From Pseudomonadota bacterium (GTDB lineage: Bacteria > Pseudomonadota > Alphaproteobacteria > Rhodobacterales > Rhodobacteraceae), in NCBI GenBank assembly GCA_020161615.1, contig JAIUPD010000004.1:332193-396192 (forward strand): 64,000 bases of DNA, read 5' to 3'. The notes under the pieces are model-generated. The model saw only the letters and a list, made by a program, of their open reading frames with translations. It searched no databases and was not told where the DNA came from. The translations under genes were made by a program, and so were the position numbers. Shown one piece after another: positions 39,818-49,140 of this stretch. The stretch's first letter is position 1, and each line of letters opens with the position of its first letter.

Positions 39818-41728
39818 TCAGCCGCGCGACGCCTGCCGCCAGACCATCGCCCCCAGCAGCACCAGCCCCAGGCCGCGCGCCGCCAGCACCCCCGCCTCTA
39901 CCGACAGCACCGGCGCGGGCCAGAGGACCAGCGCCGCGCCGGCCAGGGCGGCCAGCCGCCAGCCCCCGGTAATCGGCGCCAGGAACCAGCCGCCGAAGGC
40001 CAGCGTCAGCCCGGCGATCCCGGCGGTGGCCAGCGCCGCCGAGACGACGATCTCAACCCCTGAGCCAACCATCAACAGCCCCGGCATGGTGGCAAAGAGG
40101 AAGGGCACCAGCAGCTTGACGAAACCCAGCCGCACCGCCTCGACCGCCGTCTTGTTGGCATCCGCCCCGGAAATCGAGGCCGCGGCATAGGCGGCCAGCG
40201 CCACCGGCGGCGTGATGGCCGAGACCAGCCCATAATAGAAGATGAACATATGCGCCACGACCGGCTCCATCCCCATGCGGGTCAGCGCGGGGGCCACCAG
40301 CACGGCGAGCAAGAGGTACGCGGCCGAGGTCGGCAGCCCCATGCCCAGGAAGAACGAGACCAGCGCCGTCAGGGCAAGGAGCGCCAGCATCGAATTGCCC
40401 GACAGATCGACGATCGCGCCCGAGAGCATCAGGGCCAGCCCGGTCAGGTTCAGGACGCCGATCACCACCCCCGCCGCCGCCACGGCCGTCACGATGGACA
40501 AGGTTGCCACCAGCGTGTCGCGGCAGACCTGGATCAGGGCGATCAGGCCCACGCGCGTCTCTGGCCGCCAGGGGGAAATGACCAGCGCCACCACCATGCA
40601 CAGCACCGCCGCGCGGGTCGGCGTGTAGCCCAGGGCGAGGAAGCCGACCAAGCCGATCAGCGGCAGCAGCAGGTAGCCGCGTTTCAGCAGGGTGTCCCTG
40701 AGCAAGGCAAATCCCGCCTGCGGGTCGCGGTCGAGGCCCAGCCGCCCGGCCTCGGCCCAGACGGCGATCATCAGCGCCAGCACGTACAGCAGCCCCGGGA
40801 TCAGCGCGGCCAAAGCGATGGTCGCGTAGGGGACGCGGATGATCTCGGCCATGAGGAAGGCCGCGGCGCCCATCACGGGCGGCAGGATCTGACCGGCGGA
40901 ACTGGCCGCGGCCTCGATGGCACCGGCGAGCGTCGCGGAATAGCCCGCGCGTTTCATCAGGGGGATGGTAAAGGTCCCGGTCGTCACCACATTCGCCACG
41001 GCCGAGCCGTTGATCGTGCCCAGCATGGTCGAGGACAGCGCCGCGGTCAGCCCCGGCCCGCCGCGCATCCGTCCGGTCAGCCCGCGGGCGATGTCGACGA
41101 AGACCTCCCCGGTGCCGATCTTCATCAGAAGGCCGCCCAGCAGCGCGAAGAGGAAGATGTATTGCACGGCCACGCCCATCGGCAGGCCGAAGATCCCCTC
41201 GGTCGAGAGCATCAGCATCGAGGCGAGGCGCGTCAGCGTATAGCCACGGTGGCCGTATTCGCCCGGGATCAGGTCGCCGAACATCGCATAGCCGATGGCG
41301 AGCGCCACCAGTACCAGCAGCGCCCAGCCGACCGAACGGATGATCAACAGCACCAGCGCCGCCATCAGCCCGGCGAAGATCCACATGTCGAGGTCCTGCG
41401 CCATGCCGCCGCGGCGCACGATCTGGGCGTAGCTGTCCCAGATATGCAGCCCCGGCAGCACCACCACCGGCGCCAGCGCGTAGCTCAGCGCCCGAAGCCA
41501 GAGCCAGGGCGCCTTCACTCCGACCAGCAAGAGCCCCCCCGCCGCGACCAGCGAGAAGAACATCGCCCGCAGGATCAGCGCGGTGATCAGGCCGAAATAG
41601 GCGCCATAGATCACCAGCGCCGTCGCCGCCACCGCAAGGGTGGCGACGAGGAGCGAGATGACGGCAGTTTCGCGCGGGCCGCGCCGGGGCGCTTCCAGCC
41701 GCAGCGCGTCGATCCAGCCGGTCAGCAC
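39818..41728 (-). CDS. TRAP transporter fused permease (DctQM, TAXI type)
   Basis: 636 residues with about 17-18 hydrophobic segments: a DctQ-like N-terminal part fused to a DctM-like part. Signatures include GTINGSAVANVVTTGTFTIP, SAGQILPPVMGAAAFLMAE and FFLGMGLPTSAAYLLLAVL. It imports a substrate with sodium or proton symport and works with the TAXI receptor encoded 4 bp upstream. The substrate is unknown. Confidence 0.93.
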   Translation of the reverse strand: MLTGWIDALRLEAPRRGPRETAVISLLVATLAVAATALVIYGAYFGLITALILRAMFFSLVAAGGLLLVGVKAPWLWLRALSYALAPVVVLPGLHIWDSYAQIVRRGGMAQDLDMWIFAGLMAALVLLIIRSVGWALLVLVALAIGYAMFGDLIPGEYGHRGYTLTRLASMLMLSTEGIFGLPMGVAVQYIFLFALLGGLLMKIGTGEVFVDIARGLTGRMRGGPGLTAALSSTMLGTINGSAVANVVTTGTFTIPLMKRAGYSATLAGAIEAAASSAGQILPPVMGAAAFLMAEIIRVPYATIALAALIPGLLYVLALMIAVWAEAGRLGLDRDPQAGFALLRDTLLKRGYLLLPLIGLVGFLALGYTPTRAAVLCMVVALVISPWRPETRVGLIALIQVCRDTLVATLSIVTAVAAAGVVIGVLNLTGLALMLSGAIVDLSGNSMLALLALTALVSFFLGMGLPTSAAYLLLAVLVAPALTRMGMEPVVAHMFIFYYGLVSAITPPVALAAYAAASISGADANKTAVEAVRLGFVKLLVPFLFATMPGLLMVGSGVEIVVSAALATAGIAGLTLAFGGWFLAPITGGWRLAALAGAALVLWPAPVLSVEAGVLAARGLGLVLLGAMVWRQASRG

Positions 41729-41732
41729 CGGC

Positions 41733-42656
41733 TTACTGCCCCGCGAAATAGGCGTCGGCGCCGGGGTGCAGCGGGATCGGCACGTTGACCGCCGTTTCGG
41801 GCGTGATCAGCCGGGCCACGCCATGCACCTGACCCAGTTGATCGAGATGGTCGAAGACCGCCGCCATCATCCCTTCGACCAGCGCAGGGTCCGCGTCTTG
41901 CCGGGTGAAGATCGTCGCCGGGTCGTTGATGACCAGCGTGTCCTGGGTCACGTCCGGATAGGTCCCGGCCGGGATCGTATAGAGCTGGTAGAACGGATAT
42001 TCCTGCACCATGGCCGCGACCGAGGCCTCGTCCACGCCCAGAAGCACCATGTCGGCCCGCGCATCGAGGTCGATCAGCGCCGCGACCGGGGCGCCGGCCA
42101 GCACCACCGCCGCATCCACCGTGCCATTGGTCAGCGCATCGACGCCTTCGGAATAGGAGAGGTATTGCGCGTTGCCCTCGTCATAGACGCCGTAGGCCTG
42201 CAGCAGCCGCTCGGCCAGGACCGCGGCGTTCGAGCCAGGCGGTCCCATCGAGATGCGCTGCCCGGCGAGGTCGGCCATCGAGGTGATGCCGGTGTCCGCG
42301 GTCGTGGCGATCTGCAGCACCGCCGGATAGAGATAGGCCATCGAGGCGACGGGCTGCGGATCGCCCTCGAAAGCACCGGTGCCGGTCGCGGCTTCGTAGA
42401 GCGTCGAGGAAGAGGAGAAACCCATCTCCAGCTCGCCCGCGGCGGTGCGGCGGATGTTCTCGACCGAGGCGCCGGTGACTTCGGCCCGGGCGGTGGTGCC
42501 CTCCATATGTTCGGTGATCAGGTCGGCCATGCCGGCGCCGATGACGTAGAAGAGCCCGCCGGTGCCGCCGGTGCCGATCGAGACGCGCTGCTGCGCGGTG
42601 GCGGGCAGGGCGACGGCAGCGGCAAGGGCCGCCGCCAGCAAAGTGGCGTGTTTCAT
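41733..42656 (-). CDS. TAXI-family TRAP solute receptor
   Basis: 307 residues from ATG 42656 (GGGAGGATTTCG upstream) with signal peptide MKHATLLAAALAAAVALPAT, cleaved after AQ. The mature start RVSIGTGGTGGLFYVIGAGM is the TAXI signature, and GPPGSNAAVLAERLL is a second family block. It binds the ligand in the periplasm and hands it to the fused permease. The frame open upstream to 42725 is not used because it would bury the signal peptide. Confidence 0.93.
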   Translation of the reverse strand: MKHATLLAAALAAAVALPATAQQRVSIGTGGTGGLFYVIGAGMADLITEHMEGTTARAEVTGASVENIRRTAAGELEMGFSSSSTLYEAATGTGAFEGDPQPVASMAYLYPAVLQIATTADTGITSMADLAGQRISMGPPGSNAAVLAERLLQAYGVYDEGNAQYLSYSEGVDALTNGTVDAAVVLAGAPVAALIDLDARADMVLLGVDEASVAAMVQEYPFYQLYTIPAGTYPDVTQDTLVINDPATIFTRQDADPALVEGMMAAVFDHLDQLGQVHGVARLITPETAVNVPIPLHPGADAYFAGQ

Positions 42657-42777
42657 CGAAATCCTCCCTAGGGTTCGCTTCGCGACACCGGCCAAGGCCG
42701 GAGGCGCGTCGTGCATGTCAGTCATCCAGATATTGCCGCGCTTGTAAAGTTGACACCCCCTCTCGATCCAGGTGCCA

Positions 42778-42812
42778 CGCCGGATGGTGGGATTTCATCC
42801 CACCATCCGGCG
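42778..42812 (-). terminator. Long perfect hairpin at the end of the tauE operon
   Basis: 16-bp perfect stem CGCCGGATGGTGGGAT / ATCCCACCATCCGGCG with loop TTC, touching the tauE stop. No T run follows, so it may protect the mRNA end rather than terminate. Confidence 0.5.
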
Positions 42813-42813
42813 C

Positions 42814-43572
42814 TCACATCAACGACGCAACGCCTTCCCACACCAGCCGCGCCGACAGCAGCAGCAGCACCCCGTTCAGCGCCTGCTTGAACCGCGCATC
42901 CGTCATGCGGTTCAGCACGCGCCTGCCGCTCCAGGTGCCGACCAGGCCGCAGAGGATCAATGCCGCGATCAGCCCGGCCCAGGGCGCATAGGCGAATCCC
43001 AGCGCACCGAAGGCCACGGACTTCAGCAGATGCTGACCGCTGAGCAGCATGGCGGCGGTGGCGACATGGGCGTGACGGCCGAGGTTCAGGGATTTGACAT
43101 AGGTGTTTACGAAGGGCCCGGAGGCGCCGAAGAACATGCTCAGGATCGAGGTCAGCGTGCCGGTGACGAGGGGCCAGTCCCGCATCCAGGCCGGGGGATG
43201 CGACAACACGGTCCAGATCAGGAACACGCCGACGCCGATCTGCACCGCCGCCGCCGGCAGGCTGACCGCGACCGAGGCGCCGATCACCACCCCCAGCACG
43301 ATCCCGGCGCCGAAGCGCACCACGCTGGGCCAGCGGATGTGCCGCGCCATCATCGCCGTCCGCCCGGCGTTCGAGCCGAATTGCACGACGCCATGAACGG
43401 GGACCAACGCCACGGGCGGCACGAGCGAGGCCATGACCGCCAGCATCAGCCCGCCGCCGCCGATCCCGAAAGAGACGGTGATGAAGCTCGCGGCGAAACT
43501 CGTCGCCATCAGCACAAGGACCACGGCGGCGGACAGGTCCGGCGGCAGCAGCAGGGCCAGAAGGTCAGACAT
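42814..43572 (-). CDS. TauE/SafE-family membrane exporter
   Basis: 252 residues, about eight membrane segments. It has the TauE/SafE repeats FITVSFGIGGGGLMLAVMAS and LTSILSMFFGASGPFVNTYV. These proteins export sulfite, sulfoacetate or other organic anions. ATG 43572 overlaps the stop of the dehydrogenase (ATGA). It is the last gene of the AbrB-GGT-dehydrogenase-tauE unit. Confidence 0.88.
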   Translation of the reverse strand: MSDLLALLLPPDLSAAVVLVLMATSFAASFITVSFGIGGGGLMLAVMASLVPPVALVPVHGVVQFGSNAGRTAMMARHIRWPSVVRFGAGIVLGVVIGASVAVSLPAAAVQIGVGVFLIWTVLSHPPAWMRDWPLVTGTLTSILSMFFGASGPFVNTYVKSLNLGRHAHVATAAMLLSGQHLLKSVAFGALGFAYAPWAGLIAALILCGLVGTWSGRRVLNRMTDARFKQALNGVLLLLSARLVWEGVASLM

Positions 43573-44546
43573 CAGCCCACCCAGACCTCGGGATTGATCA
43601 TGTGCAAGGGATTGCCGGAAGCAAAGGCGTTGATCTGGTCATAGATGTCGGAAAATTGCAGGTCCAGATTCTCCTCGGTGACGAAGCCGATATGCGGGGT
43701 GGCGATGACGTGCGGGTGGTTGACCAGCGGGTCCAGGGGATCGGTCACCGGCTCGCGGTCGAAGACATCGAGGGCGAGCCGACCGGGGCGGCCGCTCTCC
43801 AGCGCCGCCTGCAGCGCCCCCGGTGCGACCAGAGCGGCGCGCGAGGTATTGAGGAAACTGGCCGTGGGCTTCATCGCGGCGAGGTCGGCGCTGGTGACGA
43901 TCCCCCGCGTGTCGGGCGTGAGCCGGACATGGAGCGAGACGACATCCGAACTCGCGAAAAACGCCTCGCGGCTCTGCGGCACGCGCTCGCCCGCCGCGGC
44001 CGCCCGGGCCCGGCCGTCGTCCGAGCCCCAGTATTGCACCCGCATGCCGAAGGCGCTTGCGTAATGCGCGACCTGTCGGGCGATCCGCCCGTAGCCGTAG
44101 AGCCCCAGCATCCGCCCGGCCAATGTCTGACCCGGCGCCCGCTGCCAGAGCCCGGCCCGCAGGCTGGCGTTCTGGTTCAGAAGGTCGCGGGCGCAGGCGA
44201 TGATCAGGCCGAAGGTCAGTTCGGCGGTCGCGACGGAGGGGCCATCGGCGCCGAGGTTGGAGCAGAGCAGCACGCCGTTGCGGCTGCAGGCCGCGACATC
44301 GATATGCGGATAGAGCGAGCGCTGCGAGATCAGCCGCAGCCGGGGCAGCCGGTCCAGAAGCGCCGCGCCGATGGCGGTGCGCTCGCGGAAGAGGACCAGC
44401 GCCTCGGCGTCCTGCAAGCGCTGGGCGAGGGCATCCGGCTCCTCCAGATGATCGGTCCAGATCGTCACCTCATGCCCCGCGAGTTTCCGGAACGAGGGGA
44501 GGTGGCGCAGCGTGTCGTGCCAGTCGTCGAGGATATGGACTTTCAT
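43572..44546 (-). CDS. D-2-hydroxyacid dehydrogenase
   Basis: 324 residues, NAD(P)-dependent. The Rossmann motif is LGLYGYGRIARQVAHYASAF. Catalytic residues are Arg in FLNTSRAAL, Glu in DVFDREPV and His in TPHIGF. It belongs to the phosphoglycerate/glyoxylate-reductase group and reduces or oxidises a 2-hydroxy or 2-keto acid of unknown identity. ATG 44546 lies 62 bp after the hydrolase gene. Confidence 0.9.
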   Translation of the reverse strand: MKVHILDDWHDTLRHLPSFRKLAGHEVTIWTDHLEEPDALAQRLQDAEALVLFRERTAIGAALLDRLPRLRLISQRSLYPHIDVAACSRNGVLLCSNLGADGPSVATAELTFGLIIACARDLLNQNASLRAGLWQRAPGQTLAGRMLGLYGYGRIARQVAHYASAFGMRVQYWGSDDGRARAAAAGERVPQSREAFFASSDVVSLHVRLTPDTRGIVTSADLAAMKPTASFLNTSRAALVAPGALQAALESGRPGRLALDVFDREPVTDPLDPLVNHPHVIATPHIGFVTEENLDLQFSDIYDQINAFASGNPLHMINPEVWVG

Positions 44547-44608
44547 CGCGGACCTTGGGCTGGGGGCGTAGGATGGGCAATATTGCCCGTCCTGCAAGGG
44601 GTTACGGT

Positions 44609-46396
44609 TCAGCGCCCCGCGGCATAGGCCTGCATCAGCCGCGGCGTGGCGGCGGCCTTCATCATGCCGTCGGGGCGGTGGCTGACCGAGGTCAGGCGTC
44701 CGGCCGACCAGGGCGCGGCGACCTGCAGCCGGTGGCCGCGGCGGCGCAGCTCGGCCAGTGTCGCCTCGGGGAAGGCGGGTTCGGCCAGCAGATGCGCGGG
44801 CGCAAAGCCGCGCGGGTCGAAGCTGGCTTGCAGGTGGTCGGTATGAAAGAGCGGCGCGTCGATCGCCTCTTGCAGGTTCATTCCGTGGTGGATGACGCGA
44901 AGCAGGAAGATCACCTGCCATTGGTCCTGCTGGTCGCCGCCCGGCGTGCCATAGGCCAGCCGGGTCCCGTCCGGCGCCCGGGCGAAGCTGGGCGAGAGGG
45001 TCGTGCGCGGGCGGCGGCCTGGCTGCAGCGAGGTCGGCAGCCCCTCGTCCAGCCAGAACATCTGCGCCCGGGAATTGAGCGGCATGCCGAGCCCCGGGAT
45101 CACCGGCGAGGATTGCAGCCAACCGCCCGAGGGCGTGGCCGAGACCATGTTGCCCCATTGGTCCACCACGTCGAGATGCACGGTATCACCGGGGCGTTTG
45201 AGGTGGCCCATGGTCGGCTCGCCCACCCCCAGCCCCTGATGGCGGGCCCGCCCGGCCAGCCAGCGCTGGCGCGCCAGGGCGGCTTGGGCCAGGGCCTCGG
45301 CTCCCGGAATGGCGCCGGGGCGCAACGCGGCGCTGGCGTGATCGCCGATCTGGGCGCGGCGCCCTGCGGCATAGGCGGGCGACAGCAGCGCCTCGGCCGG
45401 GATGCCGGGGGCGTCACCGTAATAGGCCTCGCGGTCGGCGAAAGCGAGTTTCAGGGCCTCGATCGTCAGATGCACGAAGTCGGGGCCGAGCGGGTCGAGA
45501 TCCGCCAGCGGGTCCTGACCCAGAATGTCGAGAACCTGCAATTGCACCGGCCCCTGCGACCAGAATCCGCCCTTGAAAATCTGCCAGTTTGCATGATTCG
45601 TGCTGAGGGCGGGCTCGTAATGGGCCCGCCATCCGGCCATGTCCTGCCCGGTCAGCACGCCCTTGTGCCGCTGGCCGCTGGCATCCATGACGCAGGCGTG
45701 CGGCAGGTAGTCGTCAATCGCCCCGGCGATGAACCCTTCGGCAAACACCCCCCGGGCGGCGTCGATCTGGGCCTCGCGTCCGGTGACGCCCGCAACCTCG
45801 GCGCAGAGCCTTTGCCAGGTGGCGGCGAGATCGGGGTTGCGGAAAAGCGCGCCCGGTTCGGGCACATGCCCACCCGGCAGCCAGGTCGCGGCCGAGGTCG
45901 GCCATTCCGCGCGGAAGAAACCGGCGAGCGCGGCGATCTCGGCGCTGATCCGGGGCAGGAGGGGCACGCCCTGCGCGGCGTAGTGGATGGCGGGGGCCAG
46001 AACCTCGGCCAGAGGCCAGGTGCCATGATCGCGCAGCATCAGCATCCAGGCATCGAAAGCGCCCGGAATGACGGTTGCCAGCAGGCCCGAACCGGGGATC
46101 AGGTCCAGCCCTTCAGCCCGGTAATGGGCGATGGTGGCGTCCGCGGGCGCCGGAGCCTGACCGCAGATCATCGTGGGTTCGGCATCGGCCTGGGGCCAGA
46201 TCAGCGCCGGCATGTCGCCGAGCGGCCCGTTCAGATGCGGCTCGCAGACATGCAGGGCGAAGCCCATGGCGACGGCGGCGTCGAAGGCGTTGCCGCCGCG
46301 TTCCAGCACCGACATGCCCACGGCGGTGGCGATCCAATGGGTCGAGGCGGTCACCCCGAAGGTGCCGCAGAGCTCGGGCCGGGTGGTGAAGCGCAT
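44609..46396 (-). CDS. Gamma-glutamyltransferase-family Ntn hydrolase, cytoplasmic
   Basis: 595 residues, self-cleaving Ntn-hydrolase family. The predicted nucleophile Thr is in KRPGDTVHLDVVDQWGNMVS (canonical proteins have TTH at this place, here TVH). The N-terminal family block is VLERGGNAFDAAVAMGFALH. There is no signal peptide, unlike periplasmic glutathione-degrading enzymes, and the substrate-binding Arg region differs (EPHLNGPLGDMPAL). Relatives without signals include oxamate amidohydrolase and acylases, so an amide other than glutathione is likely. ATG 46396 overlaps the stop of the AbrB-type gene. Confidence 0.87.
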   Translation of the reverse strand: MRFTTRPELCGTFGVTASTHWIATAVGMSVLERGGNAFDAAVAMGFALHVCEPHLNGPLGDMPALIWPQADAEPTMICGQAPAPADATIAHYRAEGLDLIPGSGLLATVIPGAFDAWMLMLRDHGTWPLAEVLAPAIHYAAQGVPLLPRISAEIAALAGFFRAEWPTSAATWLPGGHVPEPGALFRNPDLAATWQRLCAEVAGVTGREAQIDAARGVFAEGFIAGAIDDYLPHACVMDASGQRHKGVLTGQDMAGWRAHYEPALSTNHANWQIFKGGFWSQGPVQLQVLDILGQDPLADLDPLGPDFVHLTIEALKLAFADREAYYGDAPGIPAEALLSPAYAAGRRAQIGDHASAALRPGAIPGAEALAQAALARQRWLAGRARHQGLGVGEPTMGHLKRPGDTVHLDVVDQWGNMVSATPSGGWLQSSPVIPGLGMPLNSRAQMFWLDEGLPTSLQPGRRPRTTLSPSFARAPDGTRLAYGTPGGDQQDQWQVIFLLRVIHHGMNLQEAIDAPLFHTDHLQASFDPRGFAPAHLLAEPAFPEATLAELRRRGHRLQVAAPWSAGRLTSVSHRPDGMMKAAATPRLMQAYAAGR

Positions 46397-47454
46397 CACT
46401 CCTCCTTGCGTTTGACCCCCATCACCCGGGCCGCGATCGGTGCGCCGGTGATGACCAGCAGGATGCGCAGCACGTGGTGGACCACGACATAGCCCAGATC
46501 GGCGCCGACGACGATGGACAGCACGGTCATTTCCGCCTGCCCGCCCGGGGCGAAGGCCAGGAACGCCTCGAGCGGCGGGGCGATGCCCATCAGATGCACC
46601 AGTTCCGACATCAGCGCGGCCAGCGCGGCGAGGATGACGACGAAGCCGACGCCCGCCAGCACGTCGCGGCGGATCTCGGTCAGGGTGATGCCGGTGTAGC
46701 CGACACCGATGGCCGAGCCGATGAAGAATTGCGCCACATAGATCGCCTCGGCCGGGGGGCGGTGGTGGATCAGGCCCATCAGCGACAGCGCGCCGGTGAC
46801 GATCAGCGGCCCCAGGATCGAGGCGCCGAACAGGCCGATCCGCTCGCCGCCTTTCCAACCGATCAGCGCGGCCGCGGCCATCAGCGCCATCTCGGACCAG
46901 GGCAGGTCGCGCGCGGGCTCGCCGACCGGATGGCTGAGCGAGGCGCCGAAGACATGGACGATGAAGAAGGGGGCGACGGTGACGATGATCAGGACGCGCG
47001 TGGCATGGATCAGGGACAGGGTGCGCGGATTGGCCCCGGCCTCGATCCCGAAGACGATCATGTCCTGAAGCCCGCCGGGCATGGCCGAATACCAGGCCGT
47101 CGCCGGGTCATAGCCCATGCGGCGGAAGAAGGGCACGCCGATCAGCCCGATCAGCCCGATATAGAGCGGGATCAGCGCCACCGAGGCCAGCATGGACGGC
47201 AGCGAGGCGATCAGCGCGGGCGTCAGCGTGGCGCCGACCGCAACCCCGAGGATGGTGCGCGCGCCGATGCCGATCTGCCCCGTCCCCCTGAGCGGCAGGC
47301 CGATCAGCGCGGCAAGCAGGCAGGCGAACATCGGCCCGAAGAGGAAAGGCAGCGGCAGGTGCAGCAGCCAGAAGACCAGCACGCCAAGAAGCGACAGGGC
47401 AAGGGTCAGGAGGCTGCGCTGCAGGGGCGGCAGCGAGGCGGCGAGGCGCGACAT
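46396..47454 (-). CDS. AbrB-type (ammonia-monooxygenase-like) membrane protein
   Basis: 352 residues with about ten membrane segments in two related halves (LPLPFLFGPMFACLLAALIG and IAPPLEAFLAFAPGGQAEMT). The family is often mislabelled as AbrB transcription regulator; it is an integral membrane protein presumed to be a permease. It is the first gene of the four-gene unit and divergent from the GntR gene. Confidence 0.85.
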   Translation of the reverse strand: MSRLAASLPPLQRSLLTLALSLLGVLVFWLLHLPLPFLFGPMFACLLAALIGLPLRGTGQIGIGARTILGVAVGATLTPALIASLPSMLASVALIPLYIGLIGLIGVPFFRRMGYDPATAWYSAMPGGLQDMIVFGIEAGANPRTLSLIHATRVLIIVTVAPFFIVHVFGASLSHPVGEPARDLPWSEMALMAAAALIGWKGGERIGLFGASILGPLIVTGALSLMGLIHHRPPAEAIYVAQFFIGSAIGVGYTGITLTEIRRDVLAGVGFVVILAALAALMSELVHLMGIAPPLEAFLAFAPGGQAEMTVLSIVVGADLGYVVVHHVLRILLVITGAPIAARVMGVKRKEE

Positions 47455-47486
47455 TTTGGGCCTATGAAGGAAAGCTGTTGTGGCCT

Positions 47487-47499
47487 ATTGTATACGAAT
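47487..47499. promoter_or_regulatory. Probable GntR operator
   Basis: ATTGTATACGAAT, an almost symmetric site centred on GTATAC (47490-47495), between the divergent AbrB-type and GntR genes. It matches the TTGTATACAA style of FCD-type GntR operators. Confidence 0.6.
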
Positions 47500-47521
47500 G
47501 GATGCAATCTGCAAGGGACCC

Positions 47522-48199
47522 ATGCGACCTTCCGACCCGAACCCCGATCTGCCGCAGGGACAGGACGCCTATCGCCGTCTGGTGCTGGAAATCCGTGCAG
47601 GCGCGTTGAAGCCCGGCGACCGGCTGCTGGAGGTCGAATTGGCGGGCCGTCTGGGGATCAGCCGCACCCCCGTGCGCGAGGCGATCCGCCAGCTCGAGGC
47701 CGACGGGCTGGTGGTGCATGTGCCGCGCGTCGGGGCGGCGGTGCGCAGCCTCGACCCGGGCGAGGTGACCGAGCTTTACGAGATGCGCGGCGTGCTGGAG
47801 GGGACGGCGGCGCGGCTGGCGGCGCGGGCGGCCTCGGATGTGGAGCGGCAGGAACTGGCGGCGATCAATGCCGAGATGGCGGCGGCGCTGGGCGATCCGG
47901 CGCGGATGTACGAGCTGAACCGGCAGTTCCACGCGGCGCTGCTGGACGCGGCGCGCAACCGCTATCTGGCGCGCTCGGTCGCGGGGTTGCAGAAGACGCT
48001 GCTGCTGCTGGGGCCGACGACGCTGGAGGGCGCCGAGCGCGCCCAGGGTGCCATCGCGGAACATGCCGAGGTGCTAGCGGCGCTCGAAGCCCGAGACGAA
48101 CAGGCGGCCGAACAGGCGATGCGGCGGCATGTGGCGGCCGCCCATGCCGTGCGGCTCCGGCAGTTCCGTACCCGTCCGGCCGGGGATCTGACGGATTAG
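47522..48199 (+). CDS. GntR-family regulator, FCD (FadR-like) subgroup
   Basis: 225 residues. The N-terminal winged helix (LEVELAGRLGISRTPVREAI, RQLEADGLVVHVPRVGAAVR) precedes an all-helical FCD domain with metal/ligand-type residues (ELYEMRGVLEGTAARLAA, LNRQFHAALLDAA, AEHAEVLAALEARD). ATG 47522 is preferred: earlier in-frame starts would overlap the operator, and AAGGGACCC precedes it. It probably represses the divergent four-gene unit. Confidence 0.88.
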   Translation: MRPSDPNPDLPQGQDAYRRLVLEIRAGALKPGDRLLEVELAGRLGISRTPVREAIRQLEADGLVVHVPRVGAAVRSLDPGEVTELYEMRGVLEGTAARLAARAASDVERQELAAINAEMAAALGDPARMYELNRQFHAALLDAARNRYLARSVAGLQKTLLLLGPTTLEGAERAQGAIAEHAEVLAALEARDEQAAEQAMRRHVAAAHAVRLRQFRTRPAGDLTD

Positions 48200-49047
48200 G
48201 CGCCGCGGATATGCGCGGCGATGCGTCCGGCGATGGCGGCGTGATGGCGGGCGGGCAGGCAATGGCCGGTCCCGGCCAGGACCATCAGCGCCGCATCGGG
48301 AATGCCCTCGGCCAGCGCCTCGCCATTCGGCAGGGGCAGGATCGGGTCGCCCTCGCCATGGACGACCAGCGTCGGGCACTCGATGCGGCGAAAGACGCCG
48401 GTCCAGTCCTCGGCCACGGACATCGTGGCATGGTTGAACATGCTGGCCGGGCTTTCAGTGCGGTCCAGGATGCGGTCGATGCGCGCAGCCTCGAAGCCTG
48501 CGTCGAAATCCGGCCCGGCGCAGAGGCGTTCGGTTTCCAGCAGGAAGGCGGCGACGGCCTGCCGGTCGGTCCAGTCGAGCGTGGCGAGCGCGCCGAAATG
48601 AGCCAGAAAATCCTCGGAGAGGCCGGGCAGATCCGGGCCGTCCCAGCCCAGGGGCTCCGAGGCGATCAGGGTCAGCGAGGCCACGCGCCCCGGCCAGCGC
48701 CGCGCCGCTATCTGCGCCAGATAGCCGCCCAGCGACATGCCGACCAAATGGGCGCCGGGCAGGTCGAACGCATCGAGCAGGGTGAGGATATCGCCCGCCA
48801 GATCCTCGGCCGTATAGCTGGCCTCGCCCGGCGGCAACGTGGTGGAGCGGCCGGTATCGCGGTGGTCGAAGCGGATCACGCGCAGGCCCCGATCCGCCAG
48901 CGCCGCGCAGAAAGCATCGGGCCAGCCGAGCATTGAGGCCGTGGCCCCCATGACCAGCAACACCGGCGGATCCCCGGCCCTGCCGAACGATTGGGCGGCG
49001 AGGGTCAGTGTGCCCTTGGTCACAAGATGCGCGGTCGGTTCCTGCAT
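48196..49047 (-). CDS. Alpha/beta-fold hydrolase
   Basis: 283 residues. Nucleophile elbow GMSLGG (HLVGMSLGGYLAQIAA), oxyanion segment VMGATASM, Asp in HGEGDPILP and His in GTGHCLPARH complete the triad. It resembles small esterases such as those of the TAP/pimeloyl-carrier family. Its stop overlaps that of the convergent GntR gene. The substrate is unknown. Confidence 0.88.
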   Translation of the reverse strand: MQEPTAHLVTKGTLTLAAQSFGRAGDPPVLLVMGATASMLGWPDAFCAALADRGLRVIRFDHRDTGRSTTLPPGEASYTAEDLAGDILTLLDAFDLPGAHLVGMSLGGYLAQIAARRWPGRVASLTLIASEPLGWDGPDLPGLSEDFLAHFGALATLDWTDRQAVAAFLLETERLCAGPDFDAGFEAARIDRILDRTESPASMFNHATMSVAEDWTGVFRRIECPTLVVHGEGDPILPLPNGEALAEGIPDAALMVLAGTGHCLPARHHAAIAGRIAAHIRGA

Positions 49048-49140
49048 GGCGGAAGGATAGCGCGGGGGCGGGGCAGGGCAAATCCCCTCGTCGGCCGTCC
49101 CTTGCGGTGTTAAGGAACGCCCATCAACCGGAGCGCCGCC

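Noticed and set aside
46396-47454. Reading the AbrB-type gene as a transcription regulator
   Set aside because: The product is an integral membrane protein with about ten hydrophobic segments. The regulator label is a known family misnomer.
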